A stretch of 54,951 nt of DNA from Oscillospiraceae bacterium (GTDB taxonomy: Bacteria > Bacillota > Clostridia > Oscillospirales > Acutalibacteraceae): the NCBI GenBank assembly GCA_029225165.1, contig JAQXVY010000039.1, forward strand, positions 1 to 54,951, given 5' to 3'. The translations under genes and the position numbers were made by a program. The notes under the pieces are model-generated. The model saw only the letters and a list, made by a program, of their open reading frames with translations, was not told where the DNA came from and did no database searches. Below are positions 25,118 through 32,932 of this stretch, piece after piece. Position 1 is the first letter of the stretch; each line of letters starts with the position of its first letter.

Positions 25118-25123
25118 TATCCG

Positions 25124-25149
25124 GCAACCGATGACAGGGGTCGAAGGTG
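25124..25149 (-). other. tRNA T-arm-like fragment on the minus strand
   Basis: Read on the minus strand this segment gives CCTTCGACCCCTGTCATCGG. It closely resembles the T-arm and acceptor end of the adjacent tRNA-Pro (GGTTCGACTCCTGTCACTCGG). The surrounding 60 bases are much more GC-rich than the neighbourhood. It cannot form a full tRNA. It may be an inverted partial tRNA copy from a past integration or rearrangement. Confidence 0.4.
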
Positions 25150-25388
25150 ACGAGTACGACCGCCGGCATTGGGTGGCTTTGCTACATCTCAATCTTACAT
25201 CATATTCAGTTGTAGTTCCTCATAAGAGGGATTATATTTTACTGTACGGAACGTATGTTTGTCAATGCTTTTTTAAATAACATCAAAATTTGTTGAAAAA
25301 TTGTTGACATTTACGTATAATGAGTATATACTAGTATGATTTAGATTAGTAAAATCTATTTGGATGGCTTGGGATAAAAGGAGATATT

Positions 25389-26048
25389 ATGATTATGCAC
25401 GATTTCGAGTATGTTCCAAAAGAAGAATGGGAACCGATTAGAAATGAACTTTTTGAAATTATCCACAGATTACAAAATGAAGTCAGAGATGATTTTACTT
25501 TTCAATATCATTTTGTGGGCAGTAGCAAACGAAAGATGATAACCCGTGACCGAAACTCTAACACTGGTTTTGACTTCGATGTGAATATTGAAGTAAATGA
25601 CCCCGACGAAGATTATTCTGCCGAAGAAATACGAAACATTCTTCACAAAGGTCTTGATAAGGTCACTAATCCTTATGGATATTCGATTTTCGGATATGAT
25701 TACACCGAAGATTCCACCCGTGTTCTCACCATCAAAGTAAAGGATAGAGCCAACTCTTGTATCTTGCATAGTTGTGACTTTTGCATTATATTTGAATGCG
25801 GCGATGGACGGCAACAATATATTCGCTATAACAAAGAACAACACAGTTATTTGTGGGAATATCAGCCCAAAGGATATTATGATCTCCCTGTCAAAATCGA
25901 GTGGATTAAAAAGCATAAACTGTGGCCGCAAGTCAGATATAATTACATAAACAAAAAGAATACAAACGCCGATTATAATAAAAAATCTAGATCAATTTTT
26001 GCTGAAACAATTCATCAAGTCTGTCAGCAAAATGGGTATTATCGGTAG
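25389..26048 (+). CDS. Putative nucleotidyltransferase-fold protein
   Basis: A 219-residue protein. The stretch FVGSSKRKMITRD followed by NTGFDFDVNIEV resembles the G-S...D-x-D core of polymerase-beta-type nucleotidyltransferases, with a longer than usual spacer. Further acidic residues (CDFCIIF) could supply the third carboxylate. Two starts (25389 and 25395) share one ribosome binding site, and the first is given. It stands first in an accessory stretch of unrelated small genes after tRNA-Pro. Substrate unknown; tRNA nucleotidyltransferase, antibiotic adenylyltransferase and cyclic-nucleotide synthase relatives cannot be told apart. Confidence 0.5.
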   Translation: MIMHDFEYVPKEEWEPIRNELFEIIHRLQNEVRDDFTFQYHFVGSSKRKMITRDRNSNTGFDFDVNIEVNDPDEDYSAEEIRNILHKGLDKVTNPYGYSIFGYDYTEDSTRVLTIKVKDRANSCILHSCDFCIIFECGDGRQQYIRYNKEQHSYLWEYQPKGYYDLPVKIEWIKKHKLWPQVRYNYINKKNTNADYNKKSRSIFAETIHQVCQQNGYYR

Positions 26049-26070
26049 CAAAAGCGGAGGTTAAGTTTTT

Positions 26071-26751
26071 ATGTATTGTAAAAATTGTGGTAGAATTGTA
26101 GATGATATTTCATCATATTGTAATAACTGCGGGGCACGAATTGATAATAAGTCCAATGCAAATGTTTCTGAAGATAGTTCAAGTTTTGGGTTTGCTATAT
26201 TGGGATTTTTTATTCCGATTGTTGGTTTAATCCTTTTTCTTATATACGAAGGAAAGAAACCTAAACGAGCTAAGTCGGCAGGTAAAGGCGCTTTGATTGG
26301 TTTTATAACTAAAATTGTTTTATCTATTATTCTTGTAATTCTGTATGTCGTTTTTGCAGCTTCGCTTTTTAGTAACATATCAGATGATATTGAATCTAAT
26401 ATACCTGCAATTGGTGATGTATTTAGAGAAGAAACGACAGATGAAATTTTAGAAAAATATGTTGATGTTTCTTTTGGAAAATTCAAAGTAACTAATAATG
26501 GATACTTCTCCGAAACATCTCTTGATATTACAGTAAAAAACAAAGCTGAAAAACAATGCACTTATGACATTACAATTGAAGCAGTAGATGCAAACGGTTC
26601 AAGAATTGAAACAGATATGATTTACGCTGATAGATTGGGTGCTGGACAAGAGATATATTTGAAAGCTTTTGAATACGTAGATCAAGAAAAATTAAATCAA
26701 TTAAAAAATGCAACATTCAGAGTTTTAGAAATAAACAAATATGATTATTAA
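26071..26751 (+). CDS. Zinc-ribbon membrane protein
   Basis: A 226-residue protein. It starts with a zinc ribbon (MYCKNCGRIVDDISSYCNNCG). Two membrane helices follow (about residues 32-52 and 72-98), with a basic loop KKPKRAKSAGKGA between them. The C-terminal extracytoplasmic domain of about 110 residues has a beta-sandwich look (VTNNGYFSETSLDITVKNKA, TYDITIEAVDANGSRI), similar to FxLYD-type domains. It follows the nucleotidyltransferase-like gene after 22 bases and is probably cotranscribed. Function unknown. Confidence 0.7.
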   Translation: MYCKNCGRIVDDISSYCNNCGARIDNKSNANVSEDSSSFGFAILGFFIPIVGLILFLIYEGKKPKRAKSAGKGALIGFITKIVLSIILVILYVVFAASLFSNISDDIESNIPAIGDVFREETTDEILEKYVDVSFGKFKVTNNGYFSETSLDITVKNKAEKQCTYDITIEAVDANGSRIETDMIYADRLGAGQEIYLKAFEYVDQEKLNQLKNATFRVLEINKYDY

Positions 26752-26771
26752 TTTTTCAAGTGAGGTGCTAT

Positions 26772-26951
26772 ATGGGTAAGCATTTTTTTGATTTCGAGGA
26801 CGGCGATTTTGCTCATTCTATCTCTGACAATATGGCAATAGATTCTGACGGAGATTTATTGATGAGGATGGGAGATAATATGGCAATGGATATGGATTCA
26901 GGCGAATTGCATATTATATACGGTTGGTCTAACGATGAAGATGATCATTAA
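26772..26951 (+). CDS. Small acidic protein
   Basis: 59 residues from ATG 26772, which follows AAGTGAGGTG; the in-frame GTG at 26760 has no ribosome binding site. The sequence is very acidic and repetitive (FDFEDGDFAHSISDNMAID and SDGDLLMRMGDNMAMDMD) with an apparent internal duplication of a GDNMAMD-like unit. It has no signal peptide or metal finger. It lies 20 bases after the zinc-ribbon membrane protein gene. Function unknown. Confidence 0.5.
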   Translation: MGKHFFDFEDGDFAHSISDNMAIDSDGDLLMRMGDNMAMDMDSGELHIIYGWSNDEDDH

Positions 26952-27283
26952 AATAACAGCGGTCTCCAAATATTATATACGGAACCTTATTGTAAAAGGA
27001 GTTTTTCGTCGTCATTATAATTTCTCTCTTTCTGATTATATAATTTGATTTTATCATCATAACTGTATAAATTCAAGTTTAGATCGATAATATAATTGTT
27101 CTGTTATGGAAATCTCTTTAACTGATTTATACGATGAATTGTTTAGGGGTATTTGTTGATTAATCTTGTTTTTGATGTTAATATGGAAATGGTATTTTAT
27201 TGTATACTTTTTATAGTAGGTATAAAGTATATTGAAGTAATCAATAAGTCTATAAATCTATATTATTATTAAGTGGGGATTCA
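26952..27283. other. Gene-free AT-rich interval
   Basis: No convincing ORF on either strand. A short frame from ATG 27106 reads MEISLTDLYDEL before a stop. It faintly recalls the N-terminus of the HEAT-like protein at 28546 (ELLDLYDEL) and may be a relic, but this is weak. Confidence 0.4.
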
Positions 27284-27865
27284 ATGAGAGTACCGTCGAT
27301 TGCAGAAACAGAGAAATTGATTAATGAAGCCGAAAAACTAAATCCCGGATTATGGATTGCACATAGCAAAACAGCCGGTATTTGTGCAAGGACTATTGCC
27401 GAAAAAACTGATAGTTTAAATCCTGATGTTGCTTATAGCCTTGGCGTATTGCACGATATAGGCAGGAGATATGGTATAACAGATATGAGGCATATTATTG
27501 ACGGATACAAATTTATGCTTTCTATGGGATATGATGACTGTGCAAGAATATGCCTTACCCACTCTTTTCCTTGTAAAGAAATACAATCTTATAATGGGAA
27601 TAATGATTGCGTTGATGATGATTACAAGTTTATACTGAATTTTTTGCAGACTACTGAATATGACGACTATGATAGGCTGATTCAGTTGTGTGATGCAATA
27701 TCTTTTCCTGATGGTCCCACATATATTGAAAAAAGATTGGTGGATGTTGTTTTACGACGGGGGTTTAATGACTATACAATACAGAAATGGAAAGCTTTCT
27801 TAGGATTAAAGGATTATTTTGACAAAATTACGCAGACAGATATTTATAAAATATTGGGATTATAA
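27284..27865 (+). CDS. HD-domain phosphohydrolase-like protein
   Basis: A 193-residue protein with the HD superfamily metal motif: His in WIAHSK, the His-Asp pair in GVLHDIGRRYG, and a later His (LTHSFPC) and Asp (LCDAISF). This is the H...HD...D set that holds divalent metal for phosphohydrolase chemistry on nucleotides or phosphate esters. No second domain is present. The start follows TAAGTGGGGATTC, a weak ribosome binding site. The small HD proteins of this type in Firmicutes are of unknown substrate. It ends at a bidirectional terminator shared with the opposing lipoprotein gene. Confidence 0.75.
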   Translation: MRVPSIAETEKLINEAEKLNPGLWIAHSKTAGICARTIAEKTDSLNPDVAYSLGVLHDIGRRYGITDMRHIIDGYKFMLSMGYDDCARICLTHSFPCKEIQSYNGNNDCVDDDYKFILNFLQTTEYDDYDRLIQLCDAISFPDGPTYIEKRLVDVVLRRGFNDYTIQKWKAFLGLKDYFDKITQTDIYKILGL

Positions 27866-27931
27866 AACTGCGTTATGGATATTGAAATTATCGACGATAG
27901 ACCCAATAAATTATATTGTTGTAATGATAGT

Positions 27932-27962
27932 AAAAAAACAGTCCGCCGGACTGTTTTTTTTG
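27932..27962. terminator. Bidirectional terminator between convergent genes
   Basis: AAAAAAACAGTCCG and CGGACTGTTTTTTTT arms are flanked by A and T runs on both sides. It lies between the HD gene and the convergent lipoprotein gene. Confidence 0.9.
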
Positions 27963-27987
27963 AAATATCCCCCAATTAGGGATATGC

Positions 27988-28380
27988 TTATTCACCAAAT
28001 TCAATGTAATTTACTTTACCGTTCTTTTTGGAAATTTCAATACTTATGTCATCGCCGAGGGTCATTTTGTCTTTGGAATAATTAACAATCCAAAGGTTTT
28101 TCTCGTTGTTAAAGTCAACATTGACAACCTTATAGTCTTTTAGATTTTTTTGCAGTGTGTTGGTCATAATCAAATTTCCATACTCTTTTGCAACTTTTTT
28201 GTTTTGGATCACATCACCAATATATAATCCGTCGGCATATGATTCGCTTTGGTTTATAGATGTGGTGGTAGTGGTGGTTTCCGTTGTATCCTCGTTATTT
28301 GTTTTGCTTTCACAAGATGTTAGCATAACTACTGCACTTACCAGACAAAATATTGTAGTTAGTTTTCGGAAATTAAGCAT
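27988..28380 (-). CDS. Small lipoprotein with NTF2-like immunity-type domain
   Basis: A 130-residue lipoprotein with a signal peptide ending in the lipobox LTSC (Cys at about residue 23). A Thr-rich spacer follows, then a compact domain (YIGDVIQNKKVAKEYGNLIM, NVDFNNEKNLWIVNYS, DDISIEISKKNGKVNYIEF). The domain resembles the NTF2-fold immunity proteins that protect against polymorphic toxins, although no toxin gene is visible here. The start follows GGAGTGGCAAT. It is convergent with the HD gene and divergent from the HEAT-like gene. Confidence 0.6.
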   Translation of the reverse strand: MLNFRKLTTIFCLVSAVVMLTSCESKTNNEDTTETTTTTTSINQSESYADGLYIGDVIQNKKVAKEYGNLIMTNTLQKNLKDYKVVNVDFNNEKNLWIVNYSKDKMTLGDDISIEISKKNGKVNYIEFGE

Positions 28381-28545
28381 ATTGCCACTCCTTTTTATAA
28401 ATTATACCTCATTATATCCCATTGAATTTAGTTTGTAAAGACAGCCGATTTGGTTACTTCTATTATTGACCGTTGCTTTTGGTTGGTATATAATGAAATT
28501 ATCAAAAAAATTTATATTCATTATTAATTTATTAAGAGGACGCAA

Positions 28546-29187
28546 ATGACAGTCAGAGAGAAAATAGAATTGTTAGATTTATATGATGAATTGTCTTCAT
28601 TAAATTTCCGGCAAATGGAAGTGTTAAAGAGATTGTCATATGATAACAACTCATTTATAAGGGGTTTAACTGCATCTCTGTTGGTTAAGACGGTGAATAG
28701 GGATGTTATGAATATTCTCTTTAGGTTAGCCTTTGATAAGTGTGAGTATGTGAGAATAGAGGCATACGATTCACTTTCAGAATTTGAATACAAAGAGGTA
28801 GTTGATTTTTTAAAAAACGCCCTGCAAAATGAAAAAAGCAATTTGGCTAAAAGCTATGCAATAACCTCTTTTGCGGAAGTTGTTTTTAAACTGAATTTAT
28901 GTGATTGTTATTCTGCCTTGTTTAGTGAATTGTTGGCAACAGAAAAATCAAAACTTTGCAGAATAAGCTACCTTTACGGACTGCATTTGTTTGGTGAAGA
29001 TAATCTTGATAAAATACTTTTCTATCTTGATGATGAAGAATATTATGTCAAATTTGCAGTATTGTCGGTTACAGAAGAATTGCTTGATGATAAAAACAAG
29101 GATTTGATTTTCCGTCACCTTAATGAAAGATTATCTGTGGAAAAATGTCCGTCAGTTAAGGACAGGATAACTAAATTGGTTTCTTAA
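28546..29187 (+). CDS. HEAT-repeat-like helical protein
   Basis: A 213-residue, all-helical protein. Repeated units of about 33 residues (NNSFIRGLTASLLVKTV, KCEYVRIEAYDSLSEF, KSNLAKSYAITSFAEV, EEYYVKFAVLSVTEEL) are typical of HEAT/armadillo-like repeats. These usually serve as protein-binding surfaces. No catalytic motif is present. The start follows AGAGGACGCAA. Similar short HEAT proteins appear among contact-dependent immunity gene arrays, which suits the neighbouring lipoproteins but remains an inference. Confidence 0.6.
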   Translation: MTVREKIELLDLYDELSSLNFRQMEVLKRLSYDNNSFIRGLTASLLVKTVNRDVMNILFRLAFDKCEYVRIEAYDSLSEFEYKEVVDFLKNALQNEKSNLAKSYAITSFAEVVFKLNLCDCYSALFSELLATEKSKLCRISYLYGLHLFGEDNLDKILFYLDDEEYYVKFAVLSVTEELLDDKNKDLIFRHLNERLSVEKCPSVKDRITKLVS

Positions 29188-29236
29188 ATAATAAATGAAA
29201 AGGATTTGGAATATAAGGTTGTATTTGTTAGGTGAG

Positions 29237-29584
29237 ATGATGAAGAAAACATATCTATCAAGATTGATTTGCATAATTGTTTTTATTTCATTGATGTTAA
29301 TTGGTTGCAATATGGACGGACTTCCAAAGGGTGAGTTTATAAAATCTTCCAATTCACCTGACAATAGTTATACCGTAAACGCATATGTATGTTCCGGCAA
29401 TGCTACAACTGATTTTTCTGTTAGATGTGAGGTTGTGGATAACGAAAACGAGAATGTAAGAAATATTTATTGGCAGTACAAACAGGAAGATGTTGAAATC
29501 ACTTGGAAGGATAACGAAACAGTGGTAATAGACAATCATAGGCTGAATGTTAAAGAGGACAGTTATGATTGGAGAGATGAGTGA
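29237..29584 (+). CDS. Small lipoprotein (DUF5412-like)
   Basis: A 115-residue lipoprotein starting at one of two adjacent ATGs (29237 or 29240) after AGGTGAG. The signal peptide ends in the lipobox LIGC. The mature part contains GEFIKSSNSPDNSYTVNAYVC, ending in DVEITWKDNETVVIDNHRLNV, the usual pattern of DUF5412 proteins of Firmicutes. These occur in immunity-like arrays, but their role is not established. A longer start at 29195 would bury the signal peptide. The stop overlaps a further tiny ORF. Confidence 0.65.
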   Translation: MMKKTYLSRLICIIVFISLMLIGCNMDGLPKGEFIKSSNSPDNSYTVNAYVCSGNATTDFSVRCEVVDNENENVRNIYWQYKQEDVEITWKDNETVVIDNHRLNVKEDSYDWRDE

Positions 29585-29702
29585 TAAAATTTTATGGTGC
29601 TTTAACAAGCATTTTTCTCCCTCCAACGGGACAGAAAAGTTAGCTGATATTATTAATGCTGAATATTTTGAAAATGCTGTTATTACGAGGATATGGTCGT
29701 AA
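29577..29702 (+). CDS. Tiny ORF overlapping the DUF5412-like gene
   Basis: ATG 29577 lies eight bases before the end of the preceding gene, in the coupled arrangement ATGAGTGA. It encodes 41 residues (MSDKILWCFNKHFSPSNGTE...ITRIWS). It may be a separate small protein or a degraded gene. The composition is ordinary and no family was recognised. Only the overlap geometry supports it. Confidence 0.3.
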   Translation: MSDKILWCFNKHFSPSNGTEKLADIINAEYFENAVITRIWS

Positions 29703-29729
29703 AATTTTTCTGTTTTCGGCAATACAAAA

Positions 29730-29759
29730 AGGTCTGTCAGTTGTGACAGACCTAAAATT
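29730..29759. terminator. Terminator between convergent genes
   Basis: Ten-base arms AGGTCTGTCA and TGACAGACCT with a four-base loop, an A run before and T runs after, serve both directions. Confidence 0.85.
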
Positions 29760-29780
29760 TTTGTGTACTTATATTCTATT

Positions 29781-31172
29781 TTAATATACGATAACCTTTG
29801 TTCCGATATTTGCTTTTTTGTAAATCTTTGTAACCTTGCTGTACGGTGTGTTTACACAGCCGTGGGAACCGTTGTATTTGTAAGTATCTCCGCCGTACTC
29901 CCAGTCGGCTCGCCATGTTGAGTCGTGAATACCGCAACCGCTTGATGTGAACGGCATCCAGTACTGTACAGGTGTACGATAGTCAGCACCTACCAATACT
30001 GCCGGTGATTGACGAGAAAATATGCTGTGCACACCCTTTGGTGTATCGTGATAGCCGTCGGCGTTTCCTGTTACAACATCAGTATCAACATACAACTTTC
30101 CGTCAATGTAGAACCACATATGCTGTTCTTTTATGCTGACCTCAATGTATGTGTCACCGACGCTCTTTCCGAAGGCGGTGTTTGTAACTGTTTTGGAAAT
30201 GGTTTTGTACTTAGGAGAATTGATGGTTTTGTCCTTTACTGTCTTGTACGGAACAACCTTAAAGTAATACTTTTTACCGTTTTCAAGCTTCTTTGTGGTG
30301 TAGAAGTTTCTCTTTGTTGAGCCTAACTTCTTGTAATTTCCGTCCTTGCTTGTGGCGTAGTAAACCTTGTAGCCTGTTGCACTTTCAATGTCGTTCCAGC
30401 TAAGACTTACCTTTGAAAGCTGTGATTTTGCGCTGACTGATACAGAGGACAGTCCGCCAACTGCAACTACTGAGCGGCTGAATTCGGAGTTGTAGACCTT
30501 TGCACCGAACTGCTTGTAAGCCTTTAATTTATAATAGTAAACCTTGGTTTTAGAAACGCTTTTGTCTGTAAATTTGTTTTTGCTTTTTCCCTTAACGGTT
30601 TTGTAAAGAACATATTTTCCGTTGCTCTTTGCACTGGCACGGTAGATTTTGTAGCCTGTTGCAACACCGCTTTTTTTCCATTTAAGGCTGATGTTCTTTG
30701 AGGAGCTTGTAAGCTTTAGTCCTGTAACCTTCTTTGGATTTGTTGCTGTTCTGATATATGCAGCTTCACCCTTGTACATCTTACCGCTTGACTTGATATA
30801 GGCAAACACCTGCAAATCATACTGACAGGCTGTGCCAAGTCCGGAAATGGTGGTTGAGTTGTTAACTGTGTTTTTGCCATTTCCATATTTTTTTGTCTTT
30901 GCAGGGTTACGGTAAAGGATTGTGTATCCTGTTGCACCCTTAACCTTGTTCCATTTAAGGGATATGTAGTTTGTAGATGTTTTTGTAACCTTTAAGCCGG
31001 TAACATCACCAATCTGTAAATCCACAGGAGTATCTGTAATACTCGGTTCAGTGGGACCGGTGGTTTCTTCCGGTGTTGCAGCCTCAGAAGTAATCATTAT
31101 AGTCAATGATGCCGATAAAGTGATAATAAGCGTGAGTAAAATGCTGATAATTCTTTTTCTTGTTTTAGTCAT
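29781..31172 (-). CDS. L,D-transpeptidase with Fn3-like repeats (YkuD domain)
   Basis: A 463-residue exported protein. After a signal peptide or anchor (1-31) come three Fn3-like domains (about 55-145, 146-240 and 242-335), each with a SLKWNKVKGATGYTILYR-type motif. The C-terminal YkuD domain (about 345-463) has the catalytic signature SHGCVNTP with Cys439 and His437. L,D-transpeptidases make 3-3 cross-links in peptidoglycan or attach proteins to it, and resist most penicillins. The Fn3 repeats may span or hold the wall. The start follows GGAGGAATCC. It stands alone, between a shared terminator and the cysK gene. Confidence 0.9.
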   Translation of the reverse strand: MTKTRKRIISILLTLIITLSASLTIMITSEAATPEETTGPTEPSITDTPVDLQIGDVTGLKVTKTSTNYISLKWNKVKGATGYTILYRNPAKTKKYGNGKNTVNNSTTISGLGTACQYDLQVFAYIKSSGKMYKGEAAYIRTATNPKKVTGLKLTSSSKNISLKWKKSGVATGYKIYRASAKSNGKYVLYKTVKGKSKNKFTDKSVSKTKVYYYKLKAYKQFGAKVYNSEFSRSVVAVGGLSSVSVSAKSQLSKVSLSWNDIESATGYKVYYATSKDGNYKKLGSTKRNFYTTKKLENGKKYYFKVVPYKTVKDKTINSPKYKTISKTVTNTAFGKSVGDTYIEVSIKEQHMWFYIDGKLYVDTDVVTGNADGYHDTPKGVHSIFSRQSPAVLVGADYRTPVQYWMPFTSSGCGIHDSTWRADWEYGGDTYKYNGSHGCVNTPYSKVTKIYKKANIGTKVIVY

Positions 31173-31350
31173 AAGGATTCCTCCAGTTTTCTTTACTCCT
31201 ATTCTATACCATTTAATAGAAAAAATAAAGGGGAATAATAAAAAAATAAATAATTTATATATAAAAATTAGTTCGTGAGTTACGTAATTATTTCATTATT
31301 TTTGTTATAAGGGTTAAAAAGGGTTGTATCAAGGCAACAATCACATATAG

Positions 31351-32286
31351 TTACTTGTTGTGTTCAAACAGCGGTGTAGAAAAATACCTTTCGGCGGTGT
31401 CAGGGAGAATGGTTACTACTGTTTTTCCTTTCCCTAACTTTTTTGCAAGGCGAATTGCCGCCGCTACATTTGTACCGCTTGAGATACCGCACATAAGTCC
31501 CTCTTTTCGTGCAAGGTCTTTGGCGGTGGTGATTGCCTCCTCGTCAGAGATTATGCAAATTTCATCATAAATATTCCTGTTGAGTATCTTTGGAACAACT
31601 CCGTCGCCAATGCCCATTTGCAGGTGAGTTCCCACAGTACCTCCTGCAAGGATTGCGGCGTTTTCAGGCTCAACTGCCCAAATTTTGATTTGTGGGTTTT
31701 GTGCCTTCAGCACTTCGCCTATTCCTGTGATTGTTCCGCCTGTGCCGATTCCTGAGCAAAAACCGTCAATGCTTCCTGCCACCTGTTCAAGAATTTCCAG
31801 ACCTGTGTGGTGCCTGTGCGCCATAGGATTTGCAGGATTTTCAAACTGCTGGGGAACAAACACATTCTTGTTTTCCTTAGCAAGCTCCTGTGCCTTAAGA
31901 ACGCACCTTTCAATACATTCTCCAATGTTGCCCTCGTCGTGTATAATAATCACCTCGGCACCATAGTGCTGTACAAGCTTTCTTCTTTCTTCACTTACCG
32001 AGTCGGGCATAATTATAATGGTTTTGTACCCCTTAACAGCGCCGATAAGTGCAAGACCGATTCCCTGATTACCGCTTGTGGGCTCAACAATTATTGTGTC
32101 CTTGTTTAAAAGTCCCTGCCTTTCAGCGTCCTCAATCATATTAAGTGCTGTCCTTGTTTTTATGGAACCTCCAACATTAAGCCCTTCAAACTTTACTAAA
32201 ATTTCAGCCATACTGTGGTCGGTCATATGGTTAAGGCGAACTATCGGAGTGTGCCCCACAGCTTCAAGTATGTTGTTGTATATCAT
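31351..32286 (-). CDS. cysK: Cysteine synthase (O-acetylserine sulfhydrylase)
   Basis: A 311-residue PLP enzyme of the beta-replacement family, making L-cysteine from O-acetylserine and sulfide. The PLP lysine lies in GGSIKTRTAL (Lys43), the phosphate-binding loop is GIGTGGTITG, and the substrate loop is EPTSGNQGIGLAL. Two positions differ from typical CysK (KTR for KDR and SGNQG for SGNTG), so a related substrate cannot be excluded. It follows the ArsC/Spx-like gene by 57 bases on the same strand and may be cotranscribed. No T-box or S-box leader is seen. Confidence 0.85.
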   Translation of the reverse strand: MIYNNILEAVGHTPIVRLNHMTDHSMAEILVKFEGLNVGGSIKTRTALNMIEDAERQGLLNKDTIIVEPTSGNQGIGLALIGAVKGYKTIIIMPDSVSEERRKLVQHYGAEVIIIHDEGNIGECIERCVLKAQELAKENKNVFVPQQFENPANPMAHRHHTGLEILEQVAGSIDGFCSGIGTGGTITGIGEVLKAQNPQIKIWAVEPENAAILAGGTVGTHLQMGIGDGVVPKILNRNIYDEICIISDEEAITTAKDLARKEGLMCGISSGTNVAAAIRLAKKLGKGKTVVTILPDTAERYFSTPLFEHNK

Positions 32287-32343
32287 AAATAACTCCTGTT
32301 TATATATTAATATATATGTAACAATAACTATATAGCTAACTTA

Positions 32344-32697
32344 TTACTTTGTAAGCTTTTCTTCATATTCCTTTTGCCTAAAGCCCACTATTATTTGTTC
32401 GTCAGTAACAATCAGCGGTCTTTTTACAAGCATACCGTCTGTTGCCAGTAGCTTTAGCTGTTCATCCTCTGTCATTGTGGGGAGCTTTTCTTTAAGATTC
32501 ATTGAACGGTAAATAAGTCCGCTTGTGTTAAAAAATTTTTTAAGGGGCAAACCGCTTTTTATGTACCAAGCCTTCAGCTCCTCGTATGTTGGGTTTTCTT
32601 CCTTAATATTTCTGTCCTCAAAGGTAAGTCCGTTGTCTGAAAGCCACTTCTTTGCTTTTTGACAGGTTGTGCATTTTGGATATTCAATAAATAGCAT
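32344..32697 (-). CDS. ArsC/Spx-family protein
   Basis: A 117-residue thioredoxin-fold protein of the ArsC/Spx/YffB family with the redox pair in KCTTCQKAKKWL (CxxC). The family RPL motif is present (MLVKRPLIV). True arsenate reductases of this family have one key Cys and an Arg triad. Spx regulators carry CxxC and bind RNA polymerase. The CxxC and 117-residue length suit an Spx/YffB-like protein, but neither role can be fixed. It lies upstream of cysK on the same strand, so a thiol-related context is plausible. No arsenic operon genes are nearby. Confidence 0.8.
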   Translation of the reverse strand: MLFIEYPKCTTCQKAKKWLSDNGLTFEDRNIKEENPTYEELKAWYIKSGLPLKKFFNTSGLIYRSMNLKEKLPTMTEDEQLKLLATDGMLVKRPLIVTDEQIIVGFRQKEYEEKLTK

Positions 32698-32932
32698 AGT
32701 AATACCTCACATAAGTAATTATAGGAAAATTATATCACAAAACTATTTCTTTGTCATTAGCGATTATATTGTTTTTCAAAATTCCCTCGGTAATTTTCCA
32801 TTAACACAACACCCCTATTTCATACAGTTTTCACTTAGGGTATTTATTATAATAGACACAAAGAGAGAATTACTCTTGATAATTGTACTTACAAATACTA
32901 TAATAAAACTATCTATCAAGGAGGATATGATT

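Noticed and set aside
25000..29702. An integrated mobile island at tRNA-Pro
   Set aside because: There is no integrase, relaxase or direct repeat of the tRNA end; only gene content and composition hint at it.
32287..32932. T-box or S-box leader for the cysteine synthase and ArsC-like genes
   Set aside because: No T-box bulge sequence, specifier stem or SAM aptamer is visible upstream of either gene.
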